This document shows positions 54,233-64,000 of a DNA stretch of 64,000 bases, one piece after another. Location of the stretch: positions 48,026 to 112,025 of the forward strand of contig DATKLE010000037.1 of the NCBI GenBank assembly GCA_035542575.1, in the 5' to 3' direction. Each line of letters begins with the position of its first letter. Within the stretch, counting starts at the first letter, position 1. A program made the translations under genes and the position numbers. The notes under the pieces were generated by a model that had not been told where the DNA came from, searched no databases, and worked only from the letters and a program-made list of their open reading frames with translations. The stretch is from JAIQET01 sp035542575 (GTDB taxonomy: Bacteria > Acidobacteriota > Terriglobia > Terriglobales > Acidobacteriaceae).

Positions 54233-55432
54233 TCAGCCGCTGAGGTTCCTGACACCCGGTATCGCTCCCCGCTTGCTGACTTGCAGTTCCACGCCCAACA
54301 CCGCGGCAAACAGGGCGATCACGGGAAACACCCAGTAGATCCGGCTGTTCCACCAGAAGTGGCCGCCGAGCAGCAGCAGCGCGAAGGGCCACAGGAAGAT
54401 CGCCGCGCAGCCGAAGGCAAGCAGCCTCCGGAGGACCGTGCCCGTGCCAACTTTCACGATGTAATCCAGGGCGAGCAGCACCGGCAGCAGCAGCATCGTC
54501 ATGTCCGGAAAATGCGCATAGGGCGCGGCCACAAGCGCCACCGTAATGTACAACGCCCAACGCAGAGTCCGGTCCTGGGAACCCGCTGAGCACAGCATGG
54601 CGAGCGCCAGCAGAACAGCACCACTGAGCAACGCATAGGCCGACAAATGAGCCGCGACTCCCAGTCCTGCCAGAAATCCGCGAACATTGACCATGAGGGT
54701 GGGATTCAGCGCTCCGTGGCCGGAATGCGCGTTGAAGTCGAGCAGGAAGGCGACGTACTCCCGTTGTCCTGACCATCCCGTAATCCAGACTGAGAGCAGG
54801 CCCAGGCAGGCGCAGCCGATGACGGCGCCAGCAGCCGTGCGCCATTTGCGCGACCACAGCAGCAGGGGCAGGAGTATGACAAGGTACTGAAACTTGATGC
54901 TGAGCAGGCTGAGCACGAGTCCGGCGGCGAGGTCTTTTTGTTTTTGCGTCAGCGTGTGCGACGCGCTCAGCACCACGAGCAGCACGATGGAGTCCTGTCC
55001 CAAGGTGAGCGCGGTGAGCGCCGGCAGCAGACAGAATCCAGACCAAGCCAGGTAGGGTCGGCGCTCCACCAACTGAATGCTCGGAACCAGCACCAGCGGC
55101 AGCAGGCTGAGCAGCGCCACGTTGATCAGCGACCAGAGAGCAAAGCCGCGCTCCATCCCCAGGTAGGTCAGGGGAACAAAGGCAGCAGCCTCGAACGCCG
55201 GGTGGAGGAAATATTGCCGCGAAGCGTGCCCCAGCACCGCTTGAAACGCCTGGTCCTGGACGGAACGCTGGTAGAGCTGCGCCCCCTGGCCCTGGCGCAC
55301 GATGGAGGCGCCCACGTAAAAGTTGACGAAGTCGGTGGTCTGCAGGCGCTCGGGGCCGATGAGCGGCAGGAGCGCCACGGCCACGGCGATTACCACGATG
55401 GCCGCGCCGGCGAGGATCATCGCGTGCTTCAT
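54233..55432 (-). CDS. GT87/DUF2029-like membrane glycosyltransferase
   Basis: 399 residues from the ATG at 55432. About ten helices. After the first helix it reads TTDFVNFYVGASIVRQGQGAQLY, the conserved start of DUF2029/GT87 polyprenol-phosphate-mannose-dependent transferases, followed by FLHPAFEAAAFVPLTYL and SLLSIKFQYLVILLPLLLW. Acts in the inner membrane with lipid-linked sugars; product unknown. Confidence 0.7.
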   Translation of the reverse strand: MKHAMILAGAAIVVIAVAVALLPLIGPERLQTTDFVNFYVGASIVRQGQGAQLYQRSVQDQAFQAVLGHASRQYFLHPAFEAAAFVPLTYLGMERGFALWSLINVALLSLLPLVLVPSIQLVERRPYLAWSGFCLLPALTALTLGQDSIVLLVVLSASHTLTQKQKDLAAGLVLSLLSIKFQYLVILLPLLLWSRKWRTAAGAVIGCACLGLLSVWITGWSGQREYVAFLLDFNAHSGHGALNPTLMVNVRGFLAGLGVAAHLSAYALLSGAVLLALAMLCSAGSQDRTLRWALYITVALVAAPYAHFPDMTMLLLPVLLALDYIVKVGTGTVLRRLLAFGCAAIFLWPFALLLLGGHFWWNSRIYWVFPVIALFAAVLGVELQVSKRGAIPGVRNLSG

Positions 55433-55573
55433 GTCCGGGCCGGACGCATTGTAGCAGCGGTCAGCGGTCACCCCCGCGGGTGACTGCTATCACAGGCGGG
55501 TGCGAGCAAAGGGGCCATAATCAAGCTGGAAGCCTGGGGCCCGGCCGCGCCGGACTCGGGAGGGAGGACGACG

Positions 55574-55978
55574 ATGAAAACCTGCTCAGTCGTGTTCCTG
55601 ATTCTAGCCTTGGCGGTAGCCATGGTGCCCGCATTCGCCGCCCAGAAGACCGCCCCGGGCGTGCCCAAATACGATCCCACCACCGAAGCCGTCTTCAAGG
55701 GCACGGTCGAGGCCGTCACCGACCGGCAGTGCCCGGTCAGCGGCGGCATGGGCTCGCACGTGCTGCTCAAGCTGGCCGACGGCAGCACCATCGAAGTGCA
55801 CCTGGCCAGCACGAAGTTCATCCACACCTACGAGTTGATCTTCAACAAGGGTGATGAGATCGAGGTTACCGGCTCCAAGGTCAAGTTTGAAGGCGTGGAC
55901 ACCATCTTCGCCCGCCAGGTCAAGCACGGCAACGACACCTACGTCTTCCGCGACAAGGACGGCAGACCGGTCTGGTAA
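55574..55978 (+). CDS. Small secreted beta-rich protein
   Basis: 134 residues; GGGAGGA lies upstream of the ATG at 55574. Signal peptide ends at AFA-A. The mature part (TEAVFKGTVEAVTDRQCPVS; HVLLKLADGSTIEVHL; GDEIEVTGSKVKFEGVDTIF) has the strand pattern of an OB-fold. No enzyme motif. Similar small proteins are common in Acidobacteriota (recognition, not a search). Unknown role in the periplasm. Confidence 0.6.
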   Translation: MKTCSVVFLILALAVAMVPAFAAQKTAPGVPKYDPTTEAVFKGTVEAVTDRQCPVSGGMGSHVLLKLADGSTIEVHLASTKFIHTYELIFNKGDEIEVTGSKVKFEGVDTIFARQVKHGNDTYVFRDKDGRPVW

Positions 55979-56024
55979 GTCGCCCCCACCACCTTACTCT
56001 ACTCTTGTAGAGACGCAGTTGGCT

Positions 56025-56053
56025 GCGGCTTGGAGCGAAACCGCTCCAGCCGC
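56025..56053 (+). repeat. Strong intergenic hairpin
   Basis: Arms GCGGCTtGGAGCG and CGCTCCaGCCGC with a short loop. No U-tract follows, so termination is uncertain. It lies about 50 bases after the small secreted protein. Confidence 0.5.
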
Positions 56054-56087
56054 ATAGCGGCGGCAGATATTAGCCCAGCACGCCGAG

Positions 56088-56122
56088 GCCCCACTTCTCG
56101 TTCCGAAAGCGAGAAATGGGGC
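56088..56122. repeat. GCCCCAcTTCTCG palindrome
   Basis: Arms GCCCCACTTCTCG and CGAGAAATGGGGC around a nine-base loop. Immediately beyond, ctcggtactaggtaccaggtact (56130-56158) is a further GGTACC-type tandem-inverted element running into the stop of the large propeller gene. Confidence 0.6.
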
Positions 56123-56155
56123 ACCAACTCGGTACTAGGTACCAGGTACTCGGTA

Positions 56156-59329
<3,174 letters not shown>

Positions 59330-59422
59330 GGAAAAAGCCTCCTGGGAGGGACAGAAGAGAAGAAACATCTTAATCACCGGGAAGGGGCGGGTGCAAGCGG
59401 ACCCGGCGACGGGACGCCGGCG

Positions 59423-60262
59423 CTACAAGGAGAAGAGAAACGTCAGCGCTTCGGGAAAGCGCCTGGCCCACTCGGCTTCGCTGTGGGTTGCGCCTTCCTC
59501 GATCTTCACCCGCAGGCGATCGTCGCGCAGGCCTTCGCGGCGCAAAATGCGCTCCAGTTCGCGAACGTCTTCGACCACCTGCTGGTCTTTGTCTTCACGG
59601 CCAGCTTCTCTCGTCCCCATGGCGAGGAAGATTCGCTCCGGCCAGTGGCGGAAGGCGTGGCTGTATTTCAACATGCGGCGGTTGCAGACGAAGAGCGACG
59701 GGCTCTCGAGGAGCAGGCGGCCGAAGATGCCCGGACGGTCTATGACCGTGTACAGCGAAACGAGAGCGCCCATCGAGGAGCCTCCCAGCCCAGTGTTCTC
59801 CGGTCCCCGCGCGATGCGGTAGTGTTGGCCAACAAAAGGGACCACTTCACTGAGCAGGAATTCGGGATAGCGCTTACCCAGTGGGCGCAGCACTGGCGGG
59901 TTCATGCTGCGGTAGGCCAGGAATTCACGGATACGGTCTTTCTGCGCGTGGTCGATGCCCACGATGATTAGCGGCGGGATCTTCTTCTCACGAATGAGGC
60001 GATCGGCGGTTTCGTCCACCTGCCACTCGACGCCTCCGAAGGCAGTGGCGCGGTCAAACAGGTTCTGGCCGTCGTTGAGATAGAAAACTGGATAATGGCG
60101 GCCTTTGTTTTCGGAATCTTCGTAGCCCGGAGGCAGCCAGACGCGGAGCATACGCCGGTTATTGAAGATGCGGCTGGAGAATTCGTGCAGGCGGAGGTCG
60201 CCCACGACCGAATCGTTTAATGAAGGGGAGGAGGCTTCTCTTGCCGAGTTGATGATCTCCAT
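59423..60262 (-). CDS. Esterase (Fes/IroE-like alpha/beta hydrolase)
   Basis: 279 residues, no signal peptide seen. RVWLPPGYEDSENKGRHYPV and YLNDGQNLFDR at the start are typical of the esterase D/Fes group (PF00756). The nucleophile elbow is GGSSMGALVSLY with Ser163. The catalytic His is likely in GATHSEAEWARRFPEALTFL near the C-terminus. Hydrolyses an ester (siderophore, feruloyl or S-formylglutathione type); substrate not predictable. It begins 40 bp after the VKOR stop. Confidence 0.85.
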   Translation of the reverse strand: MEIINSAREASSPSLNDSVVGDLRLHEFSSRIFNNRRMLRVWLPPGYEDSENKGRHYPVFYLNDGQNLFDRATAFGGVEWQVDETADRLIREKKIPPLIIVGIDHAQKDRIREFLAYRSMNPPVLRPLGKRYPEFLLSEVVPFVGQHYRIARGPENTGLGGSSMGALVSLYTVIDRPGIFGRLLLESPSLFVCNRRMLKYSHAFRHWPERIFLAMGTREAGREDKDQQVVEDVRELERILRREGLRDDRLRVKIEEGATHSEAEWARRFPEALTFLFSL

Positions 60263-60302
60263 ATCGACGTTGAATGACTAAGATGCACGATACCCGCGAC
60301 GG

Positions 60303-60734
60303 TTACAACTTACGGATGGACTGAGCCACCAGAACCGATGACAGGACCGTGATCAGAACAATCGCCGTCAAAGACGACAGGCACAGGATGCACCACACTC
60401 CCAGCACAAAAGCTTCGATGTAGGTCAGGTACAAGGCAAAGCCCAACCCCAGGGTTGAAGCCCCAAGCAGCATTGCAGGAGTTCTAGGGCGCGAGCGGTA
60501 CAGCGTGCTCAGCGCCAAAAGCACAAGGTATCCGGCAACGCCGATCAGGGCCACGGGAATCCCCAACACGGCCGAATAGCGGCTGCGGTTGACGATGTCG
60601 CAGTTGAAATTGACTGCGAAGTCACAGAACGCAGTTTCCGACGTGCCGTAATGGTGATAGAGGGAAACGGAAGACACCGCGGCGCCGGCGATGGCGAACA
60701 CTGCGATGGCCAGTTGGATGCGGCGTGCGCTCAT
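60303..60734 (-). CDS. Vitamin K epoxide reductase family protein (disulfide-forming)
   Basis: 143 residues, four to five membrane helices. The ATG at 60734 overlaps the thioredoxin-like gene's stop (ATGA). The active-site CxxC is WCILC (C115, C118) and the loop pair is C37 and C45 in FCDFAVNFNC; NRSRYS supplies the conserved quinone-site Ser. Bacterial VKOR is the DsbB analogue: it takes electrons from a thioredoxin-fold DsbA-like partner and passes them to quinone. Confidence 0.92.
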   Translation of the reverse strand: MSARRIQLAIAVFAIAGAAVSSVSLYHHYGTSETAFCDFAVNFNCDIVNRSRYSAVLGIPVALIGVAGYLVLLALSTLYRSRPRTPAMLLGASTLGLGFALYLTYIEAFVLGVWCILCLSSLTAIVLITVLSSVLVAQSIRKL

Positions 60735-61162
60735 GGCAGGCTGCATCCGGTCTTTTCCCTGAGATATTGAAACGACTGCTTGCCTTCAACGCGGGAGCGG
60801 TCGGCAAATTCCCAGGTGGGATAGTGTTTGACTTCGGCGAGCTTGCAGGCCTCTGACTGCTTTTTCACATCGCCCTTGACGCCACACTCCACGTAGTTGA
60901 CGTACTGGAAAGACGAGCCGAACATCTCCTCCTGCTCGGCACAGTGCGGACACCAGTAGGCGCCGTACATGCGGGCGCCACGGCTCTTAGTGCACTGCGC
61001 GAAGGCGTCAAACCGGCTGGTGCGCTTGCGCAGGCCGAGATAAAACGCGGTTGCAAAGGCCGCACCGATGATGACGGCGATGACAATCTTGCGGGTCAGG
61101 GGAGCTCTTGGCTGTTCCTGTTTACGCCGCTGCTCCTGTTTTCTTCTGCGGTCTTCGGACAT
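60731..61162 (-). CDS. Membrane-anchored thioredoxin-like partner of VKOR
   Basis: 143 residues. A short basic cytosolic tail, one membrane helix (about 24-44), then a compact thioredoxin-type domain in the periplasm with YWCPHCAEQEEMFG (C71, C74), plus additional cysteines at 57, about 93 and 105. The spacing matches the thioredoxin domain fused to VKOR in cyanobacteria; here the two are separate, coupled genes. It should oxidise substrate proteins or relay electrons to VKOR. Confidence 0.88.
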   Translation of the reverse strand: MSEDRRRKQEQRRKQEQPRAPLTRKIVIAVIIGAAFATAFYLGLRKRTSRFDAFAQCTKSRGARMYGAYWCPHCAEQEEMFGSSFQYVNYVECGVKGDVKKQSEACKLAEVKHYPTWEFADRSRVEGKQSFQYLREKTGCSLP

Positions 61163-61186
61163 GGGAGAGATTGGGTGGCTTGTTTC

Positions 61187-62095
61187 TTATACCACGACGT
61201 TCAACGCGGAGGGCAGCACGTCGAGCGTCTGACAGTGCAAAGTGAGTACTTCGCCGTCGATCATAACGTCCACCGGGGCATCCAGGTGGAAATCGATGCG
61301 CCGGGCGGCGCGGCGCTCGGCCAGGGGATGACGGATGTGGGTGCCATCATAGAGCGTGGGCAGGTTGCGGAGCAGGCCTATGCGTCCGATGGGACCCCAG
61401 CGCACGTACTCGACCAGTCCATCGTTGACCTCGGCTTTGGGGGCAATCATCATCGTGCCCCCCGTGAACTTGCTGTTGTTGAAAGTCAGAAACAGGCAAG
61501 GGCGGCGGTCGATGTGCTCTTCCCCGTCCACCTGCAAGGGAAACGGGCGGCGACGGAAGCGGGCCAGGCAGATGAAAATGGAAGATTGGTAACCCAGTTC
61601 GCCCCAGCCGCTGAAGCGGCGGGCGCGCATGGTAGCCACGTCGGCGGCGAATCCCATGCTCAGAAGATTGATGTAGTAGAGGACGCCACCGGTGTGGGTG
61701 AGGCGCACGACATCGCAGGGTTGTGAACGTCCAGCCAGCAAGGCTTCCGTGGCATACTCCACGCCGCGGTCGCTGAAGTCGCGCAGAAACGAGTTGCCGG
61801 TGCCGAGGGGAAGGAATGCGAGCGTGGCCCGATCGGAGTCTTGCGCCTGGGGAAACAGCCCGTTGACGATTTCGTACGAGGTGCCGTCGCCGCCCACGGC
61901 GATGAAGCGGCGATAGCCACGGGCGTAGGCATCGCGCGCCAGGGCCGTTGCCTGACCGGGTGCGGTCGTTTCGACAACGTCGAGCTTGATTCCGGCGGCG
62001 CGCAGGCGCTCCAACGCAGGCCCCACCAGTTTGCGGCAATGCCCGCCCCCGGCGGCGGGATTCACCACGGCGAGATAGCTGTCGGCGCCGCTCAC
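61187..62095 (-). CDS. Diacylglycerol kinase-like lipid kinase (YegS/DgkB family)
   Basis: 302 residues. Nucleotide-binding motif VVNPAAGGG at the N-terminus, FIAVGGDGTSYEIVNGL (GGDGT at 68-72), FLPLGTGNSFLRDF, and a C-terminal beta domain ending in MIDGEVLTLHC. Phosphorylates diacylglycerol or a related lipid. The start overlaps the stop of the acyl-CoA synthetase-like gene by four bases (ATGA). Substrate inferred from family. Confidence 0.88.
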   Translation of the reverse strand: MSGADSYLAVVNPAAGGGHCRKLVGPALERLRAAGIKLDVVETTAPGQATALARDAYARGYRRFIAVGGDGTSYEIVNGLFPQAQDSDRATLAFLPLGTGNSFLRDFSDRGVEYATEALLAGRSQPCDVVRLTHTGGVLYYINLLSMGFAADVATMRARRFSGWGELGYQSSIFICLARFRRRPFPLQVDGEEHIDRRPCLFLTFNNSKFTGGTMMIAPKAEVNDGLVEYVRWGPIGRIGLLRNLPTLYDGTHIRHPLAERRAARRIDFHLDAPVDVMIDGEVLTLHCQTLDVLPSALNVVV

Positions 62096-63801
62096 AATTC
62101 GGCGACCGCGGCACGGCCCGTGGTTTTGCCGATCTCCTCGGCGAGGACGGTGCGCTTGATTTTCATGGAGGCGGTGCGGGGAAAATCTTTGTCCCAGATA
62201 AGGTATCCGCCGACGCGCTTGAAGTCGGGCAGGCGGCGATTGCGTAAATTGATCTCCTCTTCCAGAGCTTCGCTGAACTCCTGGCCCTGCTCGAAGCGCA
62301 ACACCAGCACTAGCATTTCCTTGCCCAGATTCTTCGCGGGCCAGACGTAGTTGGTGGCGAACACGCAGAATTCCTTGACCGGCAGGCTGTCGAAGACGGC
62401 CTCGATATCCTCGGGATAGATGTTCTTGCCGCCCTCGGTGACGATCATGTTCTTCTTGCGGCCAAAGAGTTGCAGATGGCCGTTGCCGTCAAAGCGGCCC
62501 AGGTCGCCAGTGAGCAGCCAGCCATCAACGATGGTCTCGGCCGTCAGTTCGGGATCGTCCAGGTAATGCGCCATCACGGTCTTGCTCTGCACGGCAACTT
62601 CGCCAATGCCATCGGCGTCGGGATTGAGGATACGCAGTTCGACTCCCGGCAACGGCTTGCCCACGGTGTCGGGACGGAAAGGTTTGAGGTCGTTTACCGT
62701 GAGAGCCGTGCAGGCTTCCGTCAGACCGTAGCCGTTGGCTACGGGGATGCCGAGGTCATAGAAGAACTGCAGAGTGGAGGGCTCCATGAAGGCACCGCCC
62801 ACAATAATGGTCAGCAGTTCTCCTCCAAAGGCGCGATGCACCTGCGGCAGCAGCGCCCGGCTCAGGCGGAGATTGGGATGCAGGCGGGTGAAGGCCTTGT
62901 TCACGCTTATCAGGCGATTCAGGAAGAAGCGCTTCGGGGCTGGGAGGGCGTCGAACTTGGCCTTTAGCCCGCGCTCCAGGTTCTTGAGCACCATGGGGAC
63001 GAGGCTGACGTAGGTGATCTTGTAGCGCACAAAGGCATCGCGCACGAACTCGGGACGCAGGGTGCGCAGGTGCACCACGCACGCGCCGCAGACGAACGGG
63101 CCGATAAAGCCCACCATGAAATCAATGGCATGGTTGGTGGGCAGAATGCTCAAGTAACGCACGCCCGGCCAGAAGGGGTACCAGGCAGTCAGCGACTTGC
63201 ACTGCTCAAGGTAATTTTCATGGGTCAGGACGCAACCCTTGGGCCGGCCGCCGGTGCCGGAGGAATAGACGATGCAGGCGACGTCTTCACGCTTGCGCGG
63301 GACAAACGTGGGATCGCCCTTGCGGCGGAAATTTTCCCAGCGGAACGCGCCGGGGAGTTCGGCTCCGGGCGGCGCTTCGGTCACTAGAACGGTCTGCAGT
63401 TTGTGGTCCTTGAAGTCAGGGCTCTGGGTGATGGCACGCCACAAATGGTATTCGACGATCAGGACCTTCGCCTTGCAATGAGCCAGCAGCTGCAAATGCT
63501 CGGCGGCAGTGAGTTTGTAGTCGAGCGGCACCAGCACGCCTCCGCAGTGGAAGATGGCATACGCGGAGATCAACCACTTCGACTGGTTGGTCATGATGAT
63601 GGCCACGCGGTCGTCGGGCTTGAGGTCGGCGTCTTCGAGCGAGCGGGCCAAAGGCAGCGCCAGTTCCCTGAAGTCGGAGTATGTGAGGCGGGTCTTCTCC
63701 TTGTTACGGTCCGACTCGATCAGGCACGTTTCATTGGGCCAGCGGTCGAGGGCGTCTCGCAGGGCGGCGCCCAGACTGGCGTATTGGTCAAGGTCAAGCA
63801 T
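62092..63801 (-). CDS. AMP-binding acyl-CoA synthetase / fatty-acid:AMP ligase
   Basis: 569 residues. ANL superfamily: the P-loop is CIVYSSGTGGRPKGCVLTHE (about 183-202), the A5 region VANGYGLTEACTAL, the hinge WLLTGDLGRFDGNGHLQLFG, and RKKNMIVTEGGKNIYPEDIE before the C-terminal domain. Activates a carboxylic acid, probably long chain, to acyl-CoA via acyl-AMP. Coupled to the lipid kinase downstream, suggesting that both feed phospholipid synthesis or recycling. Confidence 0.9.
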   Translation of the reverse strand: MLDLDQYASLGAALRDALDRWPNETCLIESDRNKEKTRLTYSDFRELALPLARSLEDADLKPDDRVAIIMTNQSKWLISAYAIFHCGGVLVPLDYKLTAAEHLQLLAHCKAKVLIVEYHLWRAITQSPDFKDHKLQTVLVTEAPPGAELPGAFRWENFRRKGDPTFVPRKREDVACIVYSSGTGGRPKGCVLTHENYLEQCKSLTAWYPFWPGVRYLSILPTNHAIDFMVGFIGPFVCGACVVHLRTLRPEFVRDAFVRYKITYVSLVPMVLKNLERGLKAKFDALPAPKRFFLNRLISVNKAFTRLHPNLRLSRALLPQVHRAFGGELLTIIVGGAFMEPSTLQFFYDLGIPVANGYGLTEACTALTVNDLKPFRPDTVGKPLPGVELRILNPDADGIGEVAVQSKTVMAHYLDDPELTAETIVDGWLLTGDLGRFDGNGHLQLFGRKKNMIVTEGGKNIYPEDIEAVFDSLPVKEFCVFATNYVWPAKNLGKEMLVLVLRFEQGQEFSEALEEEINLRNRRLPDFKRVGGYLIWDKDFPRTASMKIKRTVLAEEIGKTTGRAAVAEL

Positions 63802-63811
63802 TCCCTATCTA

Positions 63812-63848
63812 TTTCACCACAGAGGCACAGAGACACGGAGGAAAGCAT
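63812..63848. repeat. CACAGAG/GACACGGAG dispersed element
   Basis: ttcaccacagaggcacagag followed by acacggaggaaag; same words in opposite orientation near 21.14 kb. Confidence 0.55.
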
Positions 63849-63953
63849 ATTAATCATTTCCACTCTTGTCCAAATTAGGTTTTGAGCGGCGGGGGTAGAA
63901 CTCTGCTACGGTTGCGTTGCGAGACGTGAATCGTAGGGAGGGCCACCACCGCC

Positions 63954-64000
63954 GTGATACGAGTATCCAGCATTTTCAGCCAGATGTTGCAGTTGTTTTC
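63954..64000 (+). CDS. IS4-type transposase, N-terminus (cut by the right edge)
   Basis: A GTG at 63954 preceded by GGGAGGG opens a frame reading VIRVSSIFSQMLQLF up to the edge. This resembles the start of IS4-family transposases, which often begin with MxRxxSLFSQLLxLF. Sequence from about 63875 (ttaggttttgagcggcggggg) may be the left end of the element. Only 15 codons are visible, so this is tentative. Confidence 0.45.
   Translation, partial: MIRVSSIFSQMLQLF

Overview
The window looks like chromosome from an Acidobacteriota bacterium (Terriglobia/Koribacter-like). The evidence is high GC by eye, a VWFA protein of the acidobacterial secreted type, small secreted proteins of kinds common in that phylum (an N-terminal LGDYARSVRKEKK motif, a basic KARWAK-type protein), many lipoproteins and Asp-box or TolB-type propellers, and palindromic intergenic repeats rich in GCAAAG. 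This placement is inference from gene content. I saw no rRNA, tRNA, CRISPR array or prophage.

Layout. 1-3.6 kb: N-terminal half of a phosphoketolase (cut by the left edge), an orphan MlaF-like ABC ATPase, mobA, and a PilZ protein with a zinc-ribbon-like N-terminus. 3.7-11.2 kb: envelope genes (BON/glycine-zipper lipoprotein, cytochrome c, prepilin peptidase overlapping a PAS protein with a degenerate histidine-kinase dimerisation helix, coiled-coil protein, DinB-like protein, lipoprotein, TPR protein, OmpA/Pal lipoprotein). 11.6-21 kb: uvrC, VWFA protein, DUF4440-type protein, TolB-like propeller, HEGGH membrane protein, MscS channel, LRV-like repeat protein and a BadF-type (GlcNAc kinase-like) kinase. 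21.3-27.2 kb: an SSS symporter, an APC permease, then a TonB-like protein followed closely by an M48 peptidase. 27.5-37 kb: phospholipid-methyltransferase-like enzyme, LtaS/EptA-like sulfatase-fold membrane enzyme, dinB (Pol IV), lipoprotein propeller, glgA, rsmA/ksgA, MEMO-like protein.

37.2-40.3 kb is the most unusual locus. A KdpD sensor domain plus USP-like domain without a kinase is followed 18 bp later by a fusion of KdpD sensor, USP-like, CBS pair and MgtE Mg2+ channel. 40.4-46 kb: two Asp-box proteins, a FecR protein with an aromatic-rich low-complexity segment, an unknown secreted protein, and a remnant of a PIN-domain toxin. 46-50 kb: ruvC, a YbdD-like peptide translationally coupled to cstA, and a site-2 protease with zinc ribbons. 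50-56 kb: basic KARWAK protein, TrmJ-like methyltransferase, a phosphofructokinase with the PPi-type active-site pair D104/K124, two polytopic glycosyltransferase-like proteins and a small secreted protein. 56-63.8 kb, all on the minus strand: acyl-CoA synthetase-like enzyme, diacylglycerol-kinase-like enzyme, thioredoxin-like protein, VKOR, esterase and a 1057-residue Asp-box propeller, probably largely one operon. The right edge enters what looks like an IS4-type transposase.

Many genes serve the envelope: secretion (pilD), disulfide formation (Trx/VKOR), lipid activation and phosphorylation, osmotic and ion homeostasis (MscS, KdpD-MgtE), and nutrient uptake (SSS, APC, CstA, TonB). Intergenic space carries at least four families of short dispersed palindromes, one of which supplies the stop codon of dinB.
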